Shown here one piece after another: positions 27,341-35,251 of a stretch of DNA of 64,000 nt. The notes beneath the pieces were generated by a model. The model was not told where the DNA came from, made no database searches, and saw only the letters and a list, made by a program, of their open reading frames with translations. The stretch lies in the NCBI RefSeq assembly GCF_900142875.1, contig NZ_FRCK01000002.1:372001-436000 (forward strand). Reading direction: 5' to 3'. This stretch comes from Paracoccus solventivorans. GTDB lineage: Bacteria > Pseudomonadota > Alphaproteobacteria > Rhodobacterales > Rhodobacteraceae. Both the position numbers and the translations under genes were made by a program. How positions within the stretch are numbered: the stretch's first letter is position 1; every line of letters begins with the position of its first letter.

Positions 27341-28092
27341 CGGCTGAGGCGCTCGACGCGCTCGCGCAGCGGCTGCGGGGTGAGGACCCGGACCGCTGGG
27401 CGATGGCGATGCTGGCCGCCCCCGCCGCGCGGCCGCGGCTGCTGACGCTGTACGCGCTGAACGCCGAGCTTGCCCGCACCGCACTGTCGGCGCGCGACCC
27501 GCTGCTGGCCGGGATGCGGGTGCAGTGGTGGGCCGAGCAGCTGGCGGCGCTGCGCGACGCGCCCCCGCCCCCGCACGAACTGCTGTCGCCGCTATGGTCC
27601 GCCTGGGGGGCCGACGCCGCGGCGTTCGCCCCGCTGGCCGAGGCGCGGCTGCACGACGCCGACCGCGAGCCCTTTGCCACCCCCGACGCGGTGGTCGCCT
27701 ATGCCGACGCCACCGGCGCCGCGCTGATGGCCCATGCCGCGCAGGCGCTGGGGGCCGCGGATGGGCCTGCCCTGCGCGCGCAAGGCCGCGGCGCCGCGCT
27801 GGTCGCCTGGCTGCGCGCCCGCCCCGCACTGCAGGAGCTGGGATTGGGCCTTGCCCGCCCCGAGCCCGCAGCCCTGCAATCGCTGGCCCGCACCGCCGCT
27901 GCCGCCTTTGCCGAGGCCGCCCGCTCCCGCCGCGAGATCCCGCGCGAGGCCGCCCCGGCGCTGTTCCCCGGCCCCGCCATCCGCCCCGCTCTGCGCGCCG
28001 CGCTGGCGGCAACCACCCCCGCCGCGCCGTCCGAATTCACCCGCCGCGCAGCACTCGCCCGGCTGGCGCTGACCGGCCGCTGGTGGCTGTGA
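27337..28092 (+). CDS. Squalene/phytoene synthase family protein (NDUFAF6-like)
   Basis: This 251-aa protein starts inside the stop of cimA (ATGA overlap). It shows family marks such as LLTLYALNAELART and MRVQWWAEQLAAL. The two aspartate-rich DxxxD motifs that hold prenyl diphosphates in real phytoene synthases are not evident. Shorter homologues lacking them resemble the mitochondrial complex I assembly factor NDUFAF6, so a non-catalytic or unknown role is more likely than carotenoid synthesis. The C-terminal half is Ala/Pro/Arg-rich. Confidence 0.75.
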   Translation: MTAEALDALAQRLRGEDPDRWAMAMLAAPAARPRLLTLYALNAELARTALSARDPLLAGMRVQWWAEQLAALRDAPPPPHELLSPLWSAWGADAAAFAPLAEARLHDADREPFATPDAVVAYADATGAALMAHAAQALGAADGPALRAQGRGAALVAWLRARPALQELGLGLARPEPAALQSLARTAAAAFAEAARSRREIPREAAPALFPGPAIRPALRAALAATTPAAPSEFTRRAALARLALTGRWWL

Positions 28093-28143
28093 TCCACAGC
28101 GAAACCCACCCCCGCATTCGCTTGATCGCCCGCCCGCCCCACG

Positions 28144-29838
28144 CTAACACCCGCGCACGGAGGCGTGGCAGAGTGGTTTAATGCACCGGTCTTGAAAACC
28201 GACGTGGGGGCAACTCCACCGTGGGTTCGAATCCCACCGCCTCCGCCACTTCAGTCCCTGAGTGGGCACTGAGTTTACGCCACTTCCCGCCACGAGCGTC
28301 TGTAGCAGCCGGGACTTCGATCCCATGATACGAACCTCGCCCTCGGCGACCTCGACACGCTGAGCAAGCGCGCGCAGGTGATCGCGGCGATAGCCTCCAC
28401 CTTCCAGCCGGATACGTTGGCGCGCTGTCGTGGCGAACTTTCGAAGCATCTGCGGCGTGACGGCCTTTTGCCCCGAGTTCTGGAGCATGGCCTGCGCCCG
28501 GTCGGAATCCACCTTGGCCTGGTCACGAATGGCTTTGAGGCCGTCGATGCGGTCTTTCAGCGCCGGATCGTTCAGATCGGCAACACCTGACTCGATGGCG
28601 TCATAGAGGCGTTTGAGCCGCAGTTCCGATTCGGCTGAGCGCTTGTTCAATTCGGCGATATGCTCGCGGCGGCGCTCGGCATGTTCTTCCCTGCGGTCGA
28701 GCGCGGCGGCAAGAATCATTTCCAGACGCTCGGGCCGGAGAAGCTGCTTTTCAAGGTGATTGACGACCAGATCGTCCAGCTTCTCCATCGGAACGGCCAT
28801 GCCACTGCACGCGGTCGGTCCCTGTCGCGCTTTCATCGAGCAGGCGTAATAGCGATAGCGCCCGCCCTTGCCGGTGCGGATGGTCATGGCCCCACCGCAC
28901 TTGGCGCAATGGATCAGGCCGGTCAGCATGGTCGGGCCGCTGATGACGCGGGCGGGCATGACCTTGGGATTGCGCGCCTTGAGCAGCTTCTGCACGGTGT
29001 CGAACGTGTCACGGTCGATGATCGGCGGGACGGGAACCATCACGATCTCGCTGACCGGCTTCAATTCCTTGGTCTTGCTGCGTTTGTTGAACTCATGCTC
29101 GCCCATATAGGTGCGGCGGGTCAGGATGCGGTGAACCTGCCCGATGCCCCAACGCCCGCCGTCGCGGGTGAAGATGCGGCGGCTATTGAGATAGGAAACG
29201 ATGTTCTTCACGCCCATCTGGCCGGTGGTGCCGTCGCCTTCCAGCGCGAGGCGATAGATCAGCCGCACCGTGTCGGCGTGCAGCGGGTCGATTTCCAGCT
29301 TCTTCTTGGTCTTGGCCCCGCGCTGCTCGGCGGCGACGGTGCGATAGCCGATAGGAGGAAGCGAGCCGTTCCAGAAGCCTTGGCGGGCATTCTCCTTCAA
29401 GGCCCGCATGACGTGCTTGGCATTTTCCTTGGACTGGTATTCATCGAACAGCGCCATGATCTGCCGCATCATGACGTGCATAGGGTCATCCCCCATTTCC
29501 TGGGTGATCGAGACCAGCTTCACGCCATTCTTCGCCAGCTTGCGGACATAGAACTCAAGCTCGAAGTGATCGCGGAAGAACCGGCTGAACGAATGGACCA
29601 CGACGACATCGAACGGCGCGGGCTTGCTGGTCCCCGCCTCAATCATGCGCTGGAACTCGGGGCGGCGGTCGTTCGTGGCTGATGCGCCGGGTTCGATGAA
29701 AGTCTCGACCAGTTGCAGACCACGGGATTCGCAATAGGCTTCACCCTGCCGCTTCTGGTCGGGAATGGAGACATCATGCTCGGCCTGCCGCGCCGTCGAA
29801 ACGCGCAGATAGAGGGCGGCGCGCAGCGGCACGGTCAT
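28144..29838 (-). CDS. Large serine recombinase (site-specific integrase) reading through tRNA-Ser
   Basis: From the ATG at 29838 this is 564 aa. The N-terminal resolvase domain has the catalytic Ser in ALYLRVSTARQ (residue 14) and the DRRPEFQRMI and VVVHSFSRFFRDHF segments. A recombinase domain (about 180-290), a zinc ribbon (CAKCGGAMTIRTG and a later Cys pair near YACSMKA) and a coiled coil of about 60 residues follow. This is the full architecture of large serine integrases. The last 35 or so residues are the antisense translation of tRNA-Ser (RWDSNPRWSCPH is a familiar tRNA artefact), and the stop codon lies beyond the tRNA in chromosomal DNA. The gene therefore borrows its end from the target, which marks 28248 as the element boundary. 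Confidence 0.92.
   Translation of the reverse strand: MTVPLRAALYLRVSTARQAEHDVSIPDQKRQGEAYCESRGLQLVETFIEPGASATNDRRPEFQRMIEAGTSKPAPFDVVVVHSFSRFFRDHFELEFYVRKLAKNGVKLVSITQEMGDDPMHVMMRQIMALFDEYQSKENAKHVMRALKENARQGFWNGSLPPIGYRTVAAEQRGAKTKKKLEIDPLHADTVRLIYRLALEGDGTTGQMGVKNIVSYLNSRRIFTRDGGRWGIGQVHRILTRRTYMGEHEFNKRSKTKELKPVSEIVMVPVPPIIDRDTFDTVQKLLKARNPKVMPARVISGPTMLTGLIHCAKCGGAMTIRTGKGGRYRYYACSMKARQGPTACSGMAVPMEKLDDLVVNHLEKQLLRPERLEMILAAALDRREEHAERRREHIAELNKRSAESELRLKRLYDAIESGVADLNDPALKDRIDGLKAIRDQAKVDSDRAQAMLQNSGQKAVTPQMLRKFATTARQRIRLEGGGYRRDHLRALAQRVEVAEGEVRIMGSKSRLLQTLVAGSGVNSVPTQGLKWRRRWDSNPRWSCPHVGFQDRCIKPLCHASVRGC
28159..28248 (+). tRNA. tRNA-Ser(UGA)
   Basis: This 90-nt tRNA folds cleanly. The 7-bp acceptor is GGAGGCG / CGCCTCC, with discriminator G and an encoded CCA. 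The anticodon loop CTTGAAA has anticodon TGA, the class II long variable arm is GTGGGGGCAACTCCAC, and the T arm is GTGGG-TTCGAAT-CCCAC. It follows the cysS-cimA operon and is the apparent integration target of the element that starts immediately after it. Confidence 0.97.
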
Positions 29839-29896
29839 GGTGATGTCTCCTTCACAATCGTGGCTCGGCCCCAACCATCGGACCGCATGGACGCGC

Positions 29897-30205
29897 TCAG
29901 GCCGCTTTCTCCAACGGGCGCGCGCGCTCAACTCGTTCGCGCTCCTTGGGCGTGTTCATCACCTCCCAAAGATCGCTTCGCCGCTGCACGTTGAGCCAGA
30001 AGTCAGGGCTGGTGCCGAACACGCGGGCCAGGATCAGCGCCGTCGCCGCCGTCACGTTCCTGCGATTGCCGCATAGCTCGTTGACGTGCTTGCGCTGGAC
30101 GCCCATCGCCTCGGCAAGCGCGCCCTGTGTCAGCCCCATCGGCTGCATGAACTCCTCGGTCAGTATCTCGCCGACGGTCGCCGGCTTGCGCTTGGTGGTC
30201 AGCAT
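29897..30205 (-). CDS. higA: HigA-family antitoxin
   Basis: Using the ATG at 30205 (MLTTKRKPATVGEILTEEFM) gives 102 aa with a Xre-type helix-turn-helix of the HigA/VapI addiction-module family: PMGLTQGALAEAMGVQRKHV, then ELCGNRRNVTAATALILARV. It is 13 bp downstream of the toxin gene, in the inverted toxin-first order typical of higBA. It would neutralise HigB and repress the operon. In the element it probably stabilises inheritance. Confidence 0.93.
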   Translation of the reverse strand: MLTTKRKPATVGEILTEEFMQPMGLTQGALAEAMGVQRKHVNELCGNRRNVTAATALILARVFGTSPDFWLNVQRRSDLWEVMNTPKERERVERARPLEKAA

Positions 30206-30218
30206 GTTCGCCTCACTT

Positions 30219-30515
30219 TCATCGGTAACTGTGGTCGTCCAGATAAATCCCGTCAGCCTCACCGCGCTCACCATCCCAGCGGAAGATCAACCGCCATTGC
30301 TGGTTGACGCGGATCGAATGCAGTCCTGCCAGATTGCCGCGCAGCTTCTCGAAGTGATTGCTGGGCGGCACGCGCAAGTCCTGATCGGTCACGGCGTCGT
30401 CAATCATCTGGAGCTTGCGGAACAAGCGGGCCTCAAGATCGGGCGGGATGTTGCGGGAACGAACATCATCCACAAAGAAGGCCCGAAGCCAGTCGTCCCG
30501 AAAGCCTACGATCAC
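30219..30515 (-). CDS. higB: HigB-family toxin (RelE superfamily)
   Basis: This 98-aa basic protein has the HigB pattern: start MIVGFRDDWLRAFF, RLFRKLQMIDDA, the NHFEKLRGNLAGLHSIRVNQ core and WRLIFRWDG. The family cleaves mRNA at the ribosome. The C-terminal YLDDHSYR is the usual end. Toxin-antitoxin order, spacing and strand match higBA operons. Confidence 0.93.
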   Translation of the reverse strand: MIVGFRDDWLRAFFVDDVRSRNIPPDLEARLFRKLQMIDDAVTDQDLRVPPSNHFEKLRGNLAGLHSIRVNQQWRLIFRWDGERGEADGIYLDDHSYR

Positions 30516-30576
30516 AGGTTCACTCCAACAATGGGCATATGTACCACACTATAACTCACATTGCAACGGAAACGGC

Positions 30577-30846
30577 TCAACTGTCCGGGCCAAACAATTC
30601 ATCGAACAGGTCGCCAAACCATCGCTCGAACACCTCAATCTCGGCTTCCGTAACCGGAACAGGGTCGGGCCAGTCGTCGGTCACGGTCCATGTACTGAGG
30701 TCGTGTTTCGGCGGTCTGCCGGGGAACGGCCACGAATAGCCCAGCAATTCCTCAAGCTGCTCCGACGCCGTGGGCGGGCGTTTGACACGCCGGGACCGGG
30801 ATGCCGCCTCCGGCTTGCTGTCCCTGCGATCAGAGGGCATCGGCAT
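30577..30846 (-). CDS. Hypothetical protein linked to the AlpA regulator
   Basis: This 89-aa protein has a basic N-terminus (residues 1-25) and an acidic, Trp/Phe-rich C-terminus (EIEVFERWFGDLFDELF). It overlaps the upstream alpA-like gene by 17 bp and so is probably co-translated with it. I recognise no domain. The gene order suggests a regulatory or accessory role in the mobile element. Confidence 0.6.
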   Translation of the reverse strand: MPMPSDRRDSKPEAASRSRRVKRPPTASEQLEELLGYSWPFPGRPPKHDLSTWTVTDDWPDPVPVTEAEIEVFERWFGDLFDELFGPDS

Positions 30847-31048
30847 CGAACTCGCTGCGCGGCCTCCACCTGACGGGATCGGCGACCCAGTGATTGATGT
30901 CGGATTCCTTCCATCCCGCGCCGTTGGCGCTGATTTTGAGCTGGGGCGGGAACGTGCCCTCGGCGATCTTACGGTAGATGGTGGACCGGGACAGCCCGGT
31001 GCGGGCGAGAACGGTCTTCAAACGGACGATACGGTCTGGTTGGCGCAT
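30830..31048 (-). CDS. AlpA-family excisionase-like regulator
   Basis: This 72-aa winged-helix MerR/Xis-type protein has the AlpA signature: RIVRLKTVLARTGLSRSTIY, then RKIAEGTFPPQLKI and the GWKESDINHWVADPV end. AlpA proteins act as excisionase or activator of excision genes in prophages and integrative elements. Its place two modules away from the recombinase fits a role in controlling excision. Confidence 0.9.
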   Translation of the reverse strand: MRQPDRIVRLKTVLARTGLSRSTIYRKIAEGTFPPQLKISANGAGWKESDINHWVADPVRWRPRSEFDADAL

Positions 31049-31598
31049 GGTCGTGCTGCCTCCTGCTGGTCGTTTTTGACGATTGCAGAGACCAGACAGA
31101 GCAACGAATTATCGTTGTGCAATAGATATTTAGTTGGCGTAGTAGTGTGGCGTAGAAGCGACGGTAAATAGGATGGTTCTACGGCCCGACTCTCCACCCA
31201 TGCCGTATTCGATGCTATGGATGAACATGAGTTTTGCGCTGGGCGGCATCCTGATTCGAGCGGGATTTCCCGGCTGCGGTTGGCGAGGATGGATTCCAGT
31301 TGAGGATTTCTACGGATGCGCCAAAAGTGCGAGGCATGGCCCTCTCGGCGTTCCGGCCGTCATGTTGCACGTTTCGGGAGTTTTGCGAACTGAAGCGTGC
31401 TGGGCCAGAGCAGGTCAAGGGCAAGGAGCGTTTCGAGGGCTTCGCCCAGACGTTTGCCATTCGGCTTCAGCAGAGCAGCAGCTTCCTGAGCGAGATCCCC
31501 GACGATATTGCAGCATCACCGACAAAAGAAAACGATAGTCGATGTGACCTTTGATCCCTCCGATTTACACTTGAGGCAACGTATTTGGTCCTACGGGG
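31049..31598. other. Gene-poor 550-bp spacer with a possible gene remnant
   Basis: No complete gene is supported here, although several short ORFs exist on both strands. The minus-strand frame that ends at 31360 (about 31360-31512) reads like a genuine protein C-terminus (GDLAQEAAALLKPNGKRL, ending AKLPKRAT), but it has no start codon and meets a stop just upstream. It may be the tail of a decayed gene. The upstream promoter region of alpA must also lie in this spacer. Confidence 0.4.
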
Positions 31599-31934
31599 TC
31601 AATCGTCGAGCAGGCCGCCGTCATTCAGGATTTCGGCGTTGGTCCCGAGAAAGTAGTGCCGGCGCTTTCCATCCTTCACGACGCTATACCCGACCGTGCA
31701 CTGTACCGGCTCGATCTCACTGAGCGCCGGACGAACGATCTCCCGGAAGACAGCATGCGCCTGGCGGACATCGCCATCCTCATGAAGGACGATCCAGAAC
31801 GGCATTTCCTTGTAGTGGGAATGCAACTCCCCGTTGGCATCCTTCCAGGCTCGGCCGGTCTCGCTGCGAACCTTCGCCAGAAGGTCGTCGTGGATCGGAT
31901 TTATCCTCTTCCAGTCTATCTCTGTCCAATGCAC
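31599..31934 (-). CDS. Small hypothetical protein, last of the immunity-like cluster
   Basis: This 111-aa protein starts MHWTEIDWKRINPIHDDLLA and contains SHYKEMPFWIVLHEDGD. It is acidic and cytosolic with no signal peptide. It lies 26 bp after the ComJ-like gene on the same strand, in a run of four small genes. Composition, size and company resemble immunity proteins of polymorphic toxins, but no family is recognised. Confidence 0.6.
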   Translation of the reverse strand: MHWTEIDWKRINPIHDDLLAKVRSETGRAWKDANGELHSHYKEMPFWIVLHEDGDVRQAHAVFREIVRPALSEIEPVQCTVGYSVVKDGKRRHYFLGTNAEILNDGGLLDD

Positions 31935-31960
31935 GACTCGTCCTCCGCCTGCGGCCGCTT

Positions 31961-32431
31961 CTATTTCGCCGCTTCGGCGTCGCGGCGCAGGACCGTATCG
32001 GCGGTGATGTCGCCGCCCTTCTTCAGGATGCGGAACTCCGGCGTGGCGCTCTGCGAGAAGGTCAGCCGCAGCGTATAGGCATGGTCGCTTCCGCCTGAAA
32101 ACGCCTGCCAGGTGAGGTTATAGCTCCCATTCGGAACAACGACGCTGTGCGGATCGAAGATGGCGCCGATTTGCAACGGGCCGGCGACGTAGAAGGGAAC
32201 CTGCACCGCCCACAGCGCCTGCGGGTCCGGAACGGCGCCACGGGAGACCTCGACCTGTATCCGGCACTCGCCGTCATGATCCGGCACGCCGAAGGAAACG
32301 AGGCCGTCCGACCAGGCAAAGCCTTGCGCCACATGCTCGTCGGTCCACAGCAGGCCGATCCCCGCATGGCTTTCAGTCTGGACCAGCACCTGCGTGTATA
32401 AGATAGTCGCTGGGAAATCAGCCAGCATCAT
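31961..32431 (-). CDS. ComJ/Nin-family nuclease inhibitor
   Basis: This 156-aa protein resembles the ComJ (Nin) family: TQVLVQTESHAGIGLLWTDE near the start, AQGFAWSDGLVSFGVPDHDG, then CRIQVEVSRG and a C-terminal ...SATPEFRILKKGG. In Bacillus, Nin binds and inhibits the NucA nuclease. In proteobacteria such proteins often occur as immunity partners of secreted nuclease toxins. No nuclease gene is adjacent. It overlaps the upstream 162-aa gene by 4 bp. Confidence 0.72.
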   Translation of the reverse strand: MMLADFPATILYTQVLVQTESHAGIGLLWTDEHVAQGFAWSDGLVSFGVPDHDGECRIQVEVSRGAVPDPQALWAVQVPFYVAGPLQIGAIFDPHSVVVPNGSYNLTWQAFSGGSDHAYTLRLTFSQSATPEFRILKKGGDITADTVLRRDAEAAK

Positions 32432-32916
32432 GCGTCATCTCCTTGCGGATCACGACCGGCGATCGTGTAGCGCCTGCCCATTTCAACGAGATAGTCGGAC
32501 CGCTTTCCCTTGAAATAGTCTTCACGGGCATAGTCGTGGAAATCATACGCGAAGATGCCGGCCGAGCGAATGGCTTCCAGCGTCGGCTGGGGAGCGAAGA
32601 TGACGAAGAACTCATGTTCGAGCGGCTGCCAGATATAGGTTCGCGCTGCCTCGAACGCGACCAGAACGCTTTCATAACCGAGGGCGAAGGACTGGCGTCC
32701 GGCTTCATCCAAGCTCAATCCCGCGAGGTGAAGTGGTTCCCGTTGATACTGGCAGCTCCAGAGTTCCGCCTGCTCGGCTCCCACCAGCCTGCCGACAGCG
32801 GCGATTTCGGCGGGAATTGCCAATTCGGGAAACGGTCGCGCCGCAAGACCGGCGGCGCGGATCGCCCTGGCGTCGAGCTCTGCCCCGTCGGGAATGAATC
32901 GTGCAAAGCTGTCCAT
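32428..32916 (-). CDS. Hypothetical protein coupled to ComJ
   Basis: This 162-aa cytosolic protein begins MDSFARFIPDGAELDARAIR and contains Trp/Tyr-rich segments (YIWQPLEHEFFVIFAP). I recognise no family. Its stop overlaps the ComJ-like start, so the two are probably translated together. It may be a second immunity protein or a stabilising partner. Confidence 0.62.
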   Translation of the reverse strand: MDSFARFIPDGAELDARAIRAAGLAARPFPELAIPAEIAAVGRLVGAEQAELWSCQYQREPLHLAGLSLDEAGRQSFALGYESVLVAFEAARTYIWQPLEHEFFVIFAPQPTLEAIRSAGIFAYDFHDYAREDYFKGKRSDYLVEMGRRYTIAGRDPQGDDA

Positions 32917-32930
32917 TTCGTTTCCTTTCG

Positions 32931-33323
32931 TCAGCGTTCTCTCCTGCGTTCACTGACGATTTCCTCGGCCTGGAGCGGACCATCGCACAGCGACAGGCTC
33001 GTCCAGGAATGGTTCCGGTCAATGAGGCTCCGCCATTCGATGCCGAGGCGCAACGGGCCGTCCTGCGTCTGAAGATCGAGAATCGTACCCAGCCAGTCTC
33101 CCTCCTCGTGCCACAGCACACCCTCGTGGAGGGTCACATCTTCCGGGCGAAACGTAGCGGCCAGCCGGTAATCCATGGATTCGTCGCTGCGAAGCGCATC
33201 GTCGCAATGGAACAGCTCGAAGACGAAGCGCACCCGTCCGGCGTCATCCTGCGTGATCGCATCCACGCCCTTGTCGTCCAGATCGTAGGTGTCGATGAAA
33301 TCTTGCAAAGAGGCGCTCAGCAT
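32931..33323 (-). CDS. Hypothetical immunity-like protein
   Basis: The frame runs further upstream through a tRNA-like sequence, so the ATG at 33323 (MLSASLQDFIDTYDLDDKG) is taken as the start, giving 130 aa. The protein is acidic with alternating beta-strand-like segments (RVRFVFELFHCDD, GDWLGTILDLQ). It is the first gene of the four-gene minus-strand run ending at 31599. The function is unknown. Confidence 0.62.
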   Translation of the reverse strand: MLSASLQDFIDTYDLDDKGVDAITQDDAGRVRFVFELFHCDDALRSDESMDYRLAATFRPEDVTLHEGVLWHEEGDWLGTILDLQTQDGPLRLGIEWRSLIDRNHSWTSLSLCDGPLQAEEIVSERRRER

Positions 33324-33407
33324 CGTCCTGCCCGGTTGTTCACGCGATAATCTGGCGCCCGCATCATGCACAGCAGATCGTGAGGATGCATCCACCCGCT
33401 CCAGAGA

Positions 33408-33520
33408 CGAGGCGACAGGATTCGAACCTGCGCGCGCCGTGAGAGTCCTGAAGGCCTCAAAGCCCGGAGCGGGCCTCTTTCGAAGCCGCCGCCCGCGATA
33501 AACCTCTCTGCCACGCCTCG
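33408..33520 (-). tRNA. tRNA-Ser-like sequence, oversized and probably degenerate
   Basis: On the minus strand a perfect 7-bp acceptor stem (CGAGGCG / CGCCTCG), TGGCAGAGAGGTTTA as in tRNA-Ser D arms, and a good T arm (GCAGG-TTCGAAT-CCTGT) are present. The middle is odd. A possible anticodon loop TTCGAAA (anticodon CGA, Ser) has a stem with two mismatches, and the variable region is about 41 nt, making 113 nt in total. The long variable region contains its own hairpin (TGAGGCCT / AGGACTCTCA). No CCA is encoded. It is either a decayed or rearranged tRNA-Ser or an unusual element-borne tRNA. The element's integration target is another tRNA-Ser. Confidence 0.45.
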
Positions 33521-33662
33521 TATGTGCCAATATAGCCATTTGCAGCAAAGATGTAACCGTCTGGCGGTTTGCCCGGCTTGGCGGGACCTTTATGCTTGCG
33601 TGACGATTCGATCTGCAATCCTCGGAGGCGATTCACTGCACGAAAATACCGGAACCGGCCCG

Positions 33663-34112
33663 ATGATCGACTTGCGCAACGCCCGCGGCCTGCCGGGCTC
33701 CGTTCCCTATCTTGCGCTCGCCGGCCTGTTCGTGGCGTCGCAGTTCGCCTTGCCCCTGTACGAGTTTCTGCCGGCCGTTCCACTCGTGGCGTCGATGGCG
33801 CTGTTGGCGGTCGGGCTCTACTGGTTGATCGCCATGGCCTGCCTGCGCTCGGCCCCGCGCATCTGGCGTCCCGAAAGCACCTGGTATCGCGCCAACCTGA
33901 AGCCGTTCGCGGCGGACGAGCGGGATGCGTTGGCTTCCGCCATTCGCGATGAACTCGCGCCGCGCCTGCAACGCGAATTGATGATCATGGCCGCGACCGG
34001 CGCGGCTGTGGGCACGATGGATTTCAGCACGGTCGCCATCGTGCGGGCGGCCCTCTGCATGTGGCTGGCCGGATCGCTTCTCGGCCTTCGGCGAGGCGGT
34101 GAAAGGGACTGA
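33663..34112 (+). CDS. Hypothetical membrane protein
   Basis: Starting at 33663 (MIDLRNARGLPGSVPYLALA) gives 149 aa with two predicted membrane spans near residues 15-35 and 38-60 and a hydrophobic C-terminal segment. It lies 2 bp before a DUF3396 gene on the same strand, so they are probably coupled. No family is recognised. Immunity proteins against membrane-active toxins are often membrane proteins like this one. Confidence 0.6.
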   Translation: MIDLRNARGLPGSVPYLALAGLFVASQFALPLYEFLPAVPLVASMALLAVGLYWLIAMACLRSAPRIWRPESTWYRANLKPFAADERDALASAIRDELAPRLQRELMIMAATGAAVGTMDFSTVAIVRAALCMWLAGSLLGLRRGGERD

Positions 34113-34114
34113 CC

Positions 34115-35128
34115 ATGGACCGCCGCATGGATTACGAGACGCTTGACGACGCGCTCATCCCCCACCGCCACAGCGGCAAGCCGATCATGCGTATCGGCGT
34201 GCGGGCGCAGTTCTACTTCCCGAACGGCCCGGAGCCGCGGGTGCGGACCTCGGCAGTCGATGCGCTCGCCGCCTATGCAAGGCTCGCCGGCCCGCATGTC
34301 ACGCGCATCCTGCCGAACGACTCGAAACGTCTTTCGGCTCTCGCCAAGGCGGATTTTCCGGAAAGGCAACGCAGGCAGGCGACCGAAGCCGAGGCGGTCA
34401 AGGCGTTCGGCATCACGATCTGCGAGGACCGGGAGATTCCTCTTTGGCATGGCGTGGCGCAACTGGTCGGAGACTACGCGCCGGACTGGCTGTCGTATTT
34501 CCATGCGGTGTTGCCCGCTTCGTTCATGAAGGAAGACCCGGACCGCTATGTCGCGGCGGTTGTGGAATGGGCCTCGATCGTGAAGCCAGATTACGGCTCG
34601 GCCGGCTTCGCCCTCATCGCGGAACCGGGGATGGAGCTTCAGTGGCCCGACGAAAGCTGGCCGATCCTATCGCGCTTCTGCGGGCTCGACTTTCCCGGCG
34701 CCTTCAACCTGAGCAGGAAGCCCGGCCGCATCCAGGCCGTGAACTGGCTGACCGTCCTCGGCGACGCCGCGCTCACCGCCATCGGCGGGCGCGAGCGGCT
34801 GGAGGCGCGCCTTGCGCGGGCATGGGTGGACATCGCGCCGGCCGCGCCCGGCTTTGCCCTTCACGATTTCGACGGCGGCGTCGTCATCCGCGCGGGGGGC
34901 TATCCGCAGATGGGCGATCTTCAGGAGGAAGGCGTCCCCGAAACCTATCATGCCGTCAGCGCCGCCTTGCGCCCGATCGTCTTCACCGGATATCGGGACC
35001 GGCCGGGCGACCTGATCAAGCTGCCCGCAAGGCTAGATCGTCACAGCGAAACGCTGAACTGGATCTTTCGCTTCGACAGGGACGGCCGCCCCGAACCAGC
35101 CGCGGAGCCGGCACCGGAGGCCACATGA
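34115..35128 (+). CDS. DUF3396 family, type VI secretion immunity-like protein
   Basis: This 337-aa protein resembles DUF3396 proteins, annotated as type VI immunity family: MRIGVRAQFYFPNGPEPRVR near the start, YFHAVLPASFMKEDPDRYV in the middle and GGYPQMGDLQEEGVPETYHA near the end. Members neutralise effectors delivered by rival cells. No effector or T6SS gene is nearby, so it would be an orphan immunity gene carried by the element. The assignment comes from my reading of the pattern only. Confidence 0.7.
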   Translation: MDRRMDYETLDDALIPHRHSGKPIMRIGVRAQFYFPNGPEPRVRTSAVDALAAYARLAGPHVTRILPNDSKRLSALAKADFPERQRRQATEAEAVKAFGITICEDREIPLWHGVAQLVGDYAPDWLSYFHAVLPASFMKEDPDRYVAAVVEWASIVKPDYGSAGFALIAEPGMELQWPDESWPILSRFCGLDFPGAFNLSRKPGRIQAVNWLTVLGDAALTAIGGRERLEARLARAWVDIAPAAPGFALHDFDGGVVIRAGGYPQMGDLQEEGVPETYHAVSAALRPIVFTGYRDRPGDLIKLPARLDRHSETLNWIFRFDRDGRPEPAAEPAPEAT

Positions 35129-35223
35129 CCGGTTTCTTCAGGGTGATCGGCGGCTTCACCGTCGAGCATTGGCCGACGGCAATTCTCGGCGTGCCGATCC
35201 TGCCGATCGGCGTCTGGACGTAA
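35125..35223 (+). CDS. Possible small protein (32 aa)
   Basis: An ATGA overlap with the DUF3396 stop opens a 32-codon frame (MTGFFRVIGGFTVEHWPT, ending GVPILPIGVWT). It is hydrophobic with no recognised family. The overlap suggests translational coupling, but its length makes it uncertain. Confidence 0.35.
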   Translation: MTGFFRVIGGFTVEHWPTAILGVPILPIGVWT

Positions 35224-35251
35224 TACAAGACCTGAGGAAGACCCGATCCCA

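Noticed and set aside
27337-28092. True phytoene synthase of a carotenoid cluster
   Set aside because: The DxxxD motifs are not evident and no carotenoid genes are adjacent.
31173-31538. 121-codon plus-strand frame in the element spacer
   Set aside because: Composition is not protein-like and the opposite strand carries a more natural remnant.
33317-33548. Protein-coding frames over the tRNA-like sequence
   Set aside because: The translated stretch (AQVRILSPRL on one frame) is the usual artefact of reading a tRNA.
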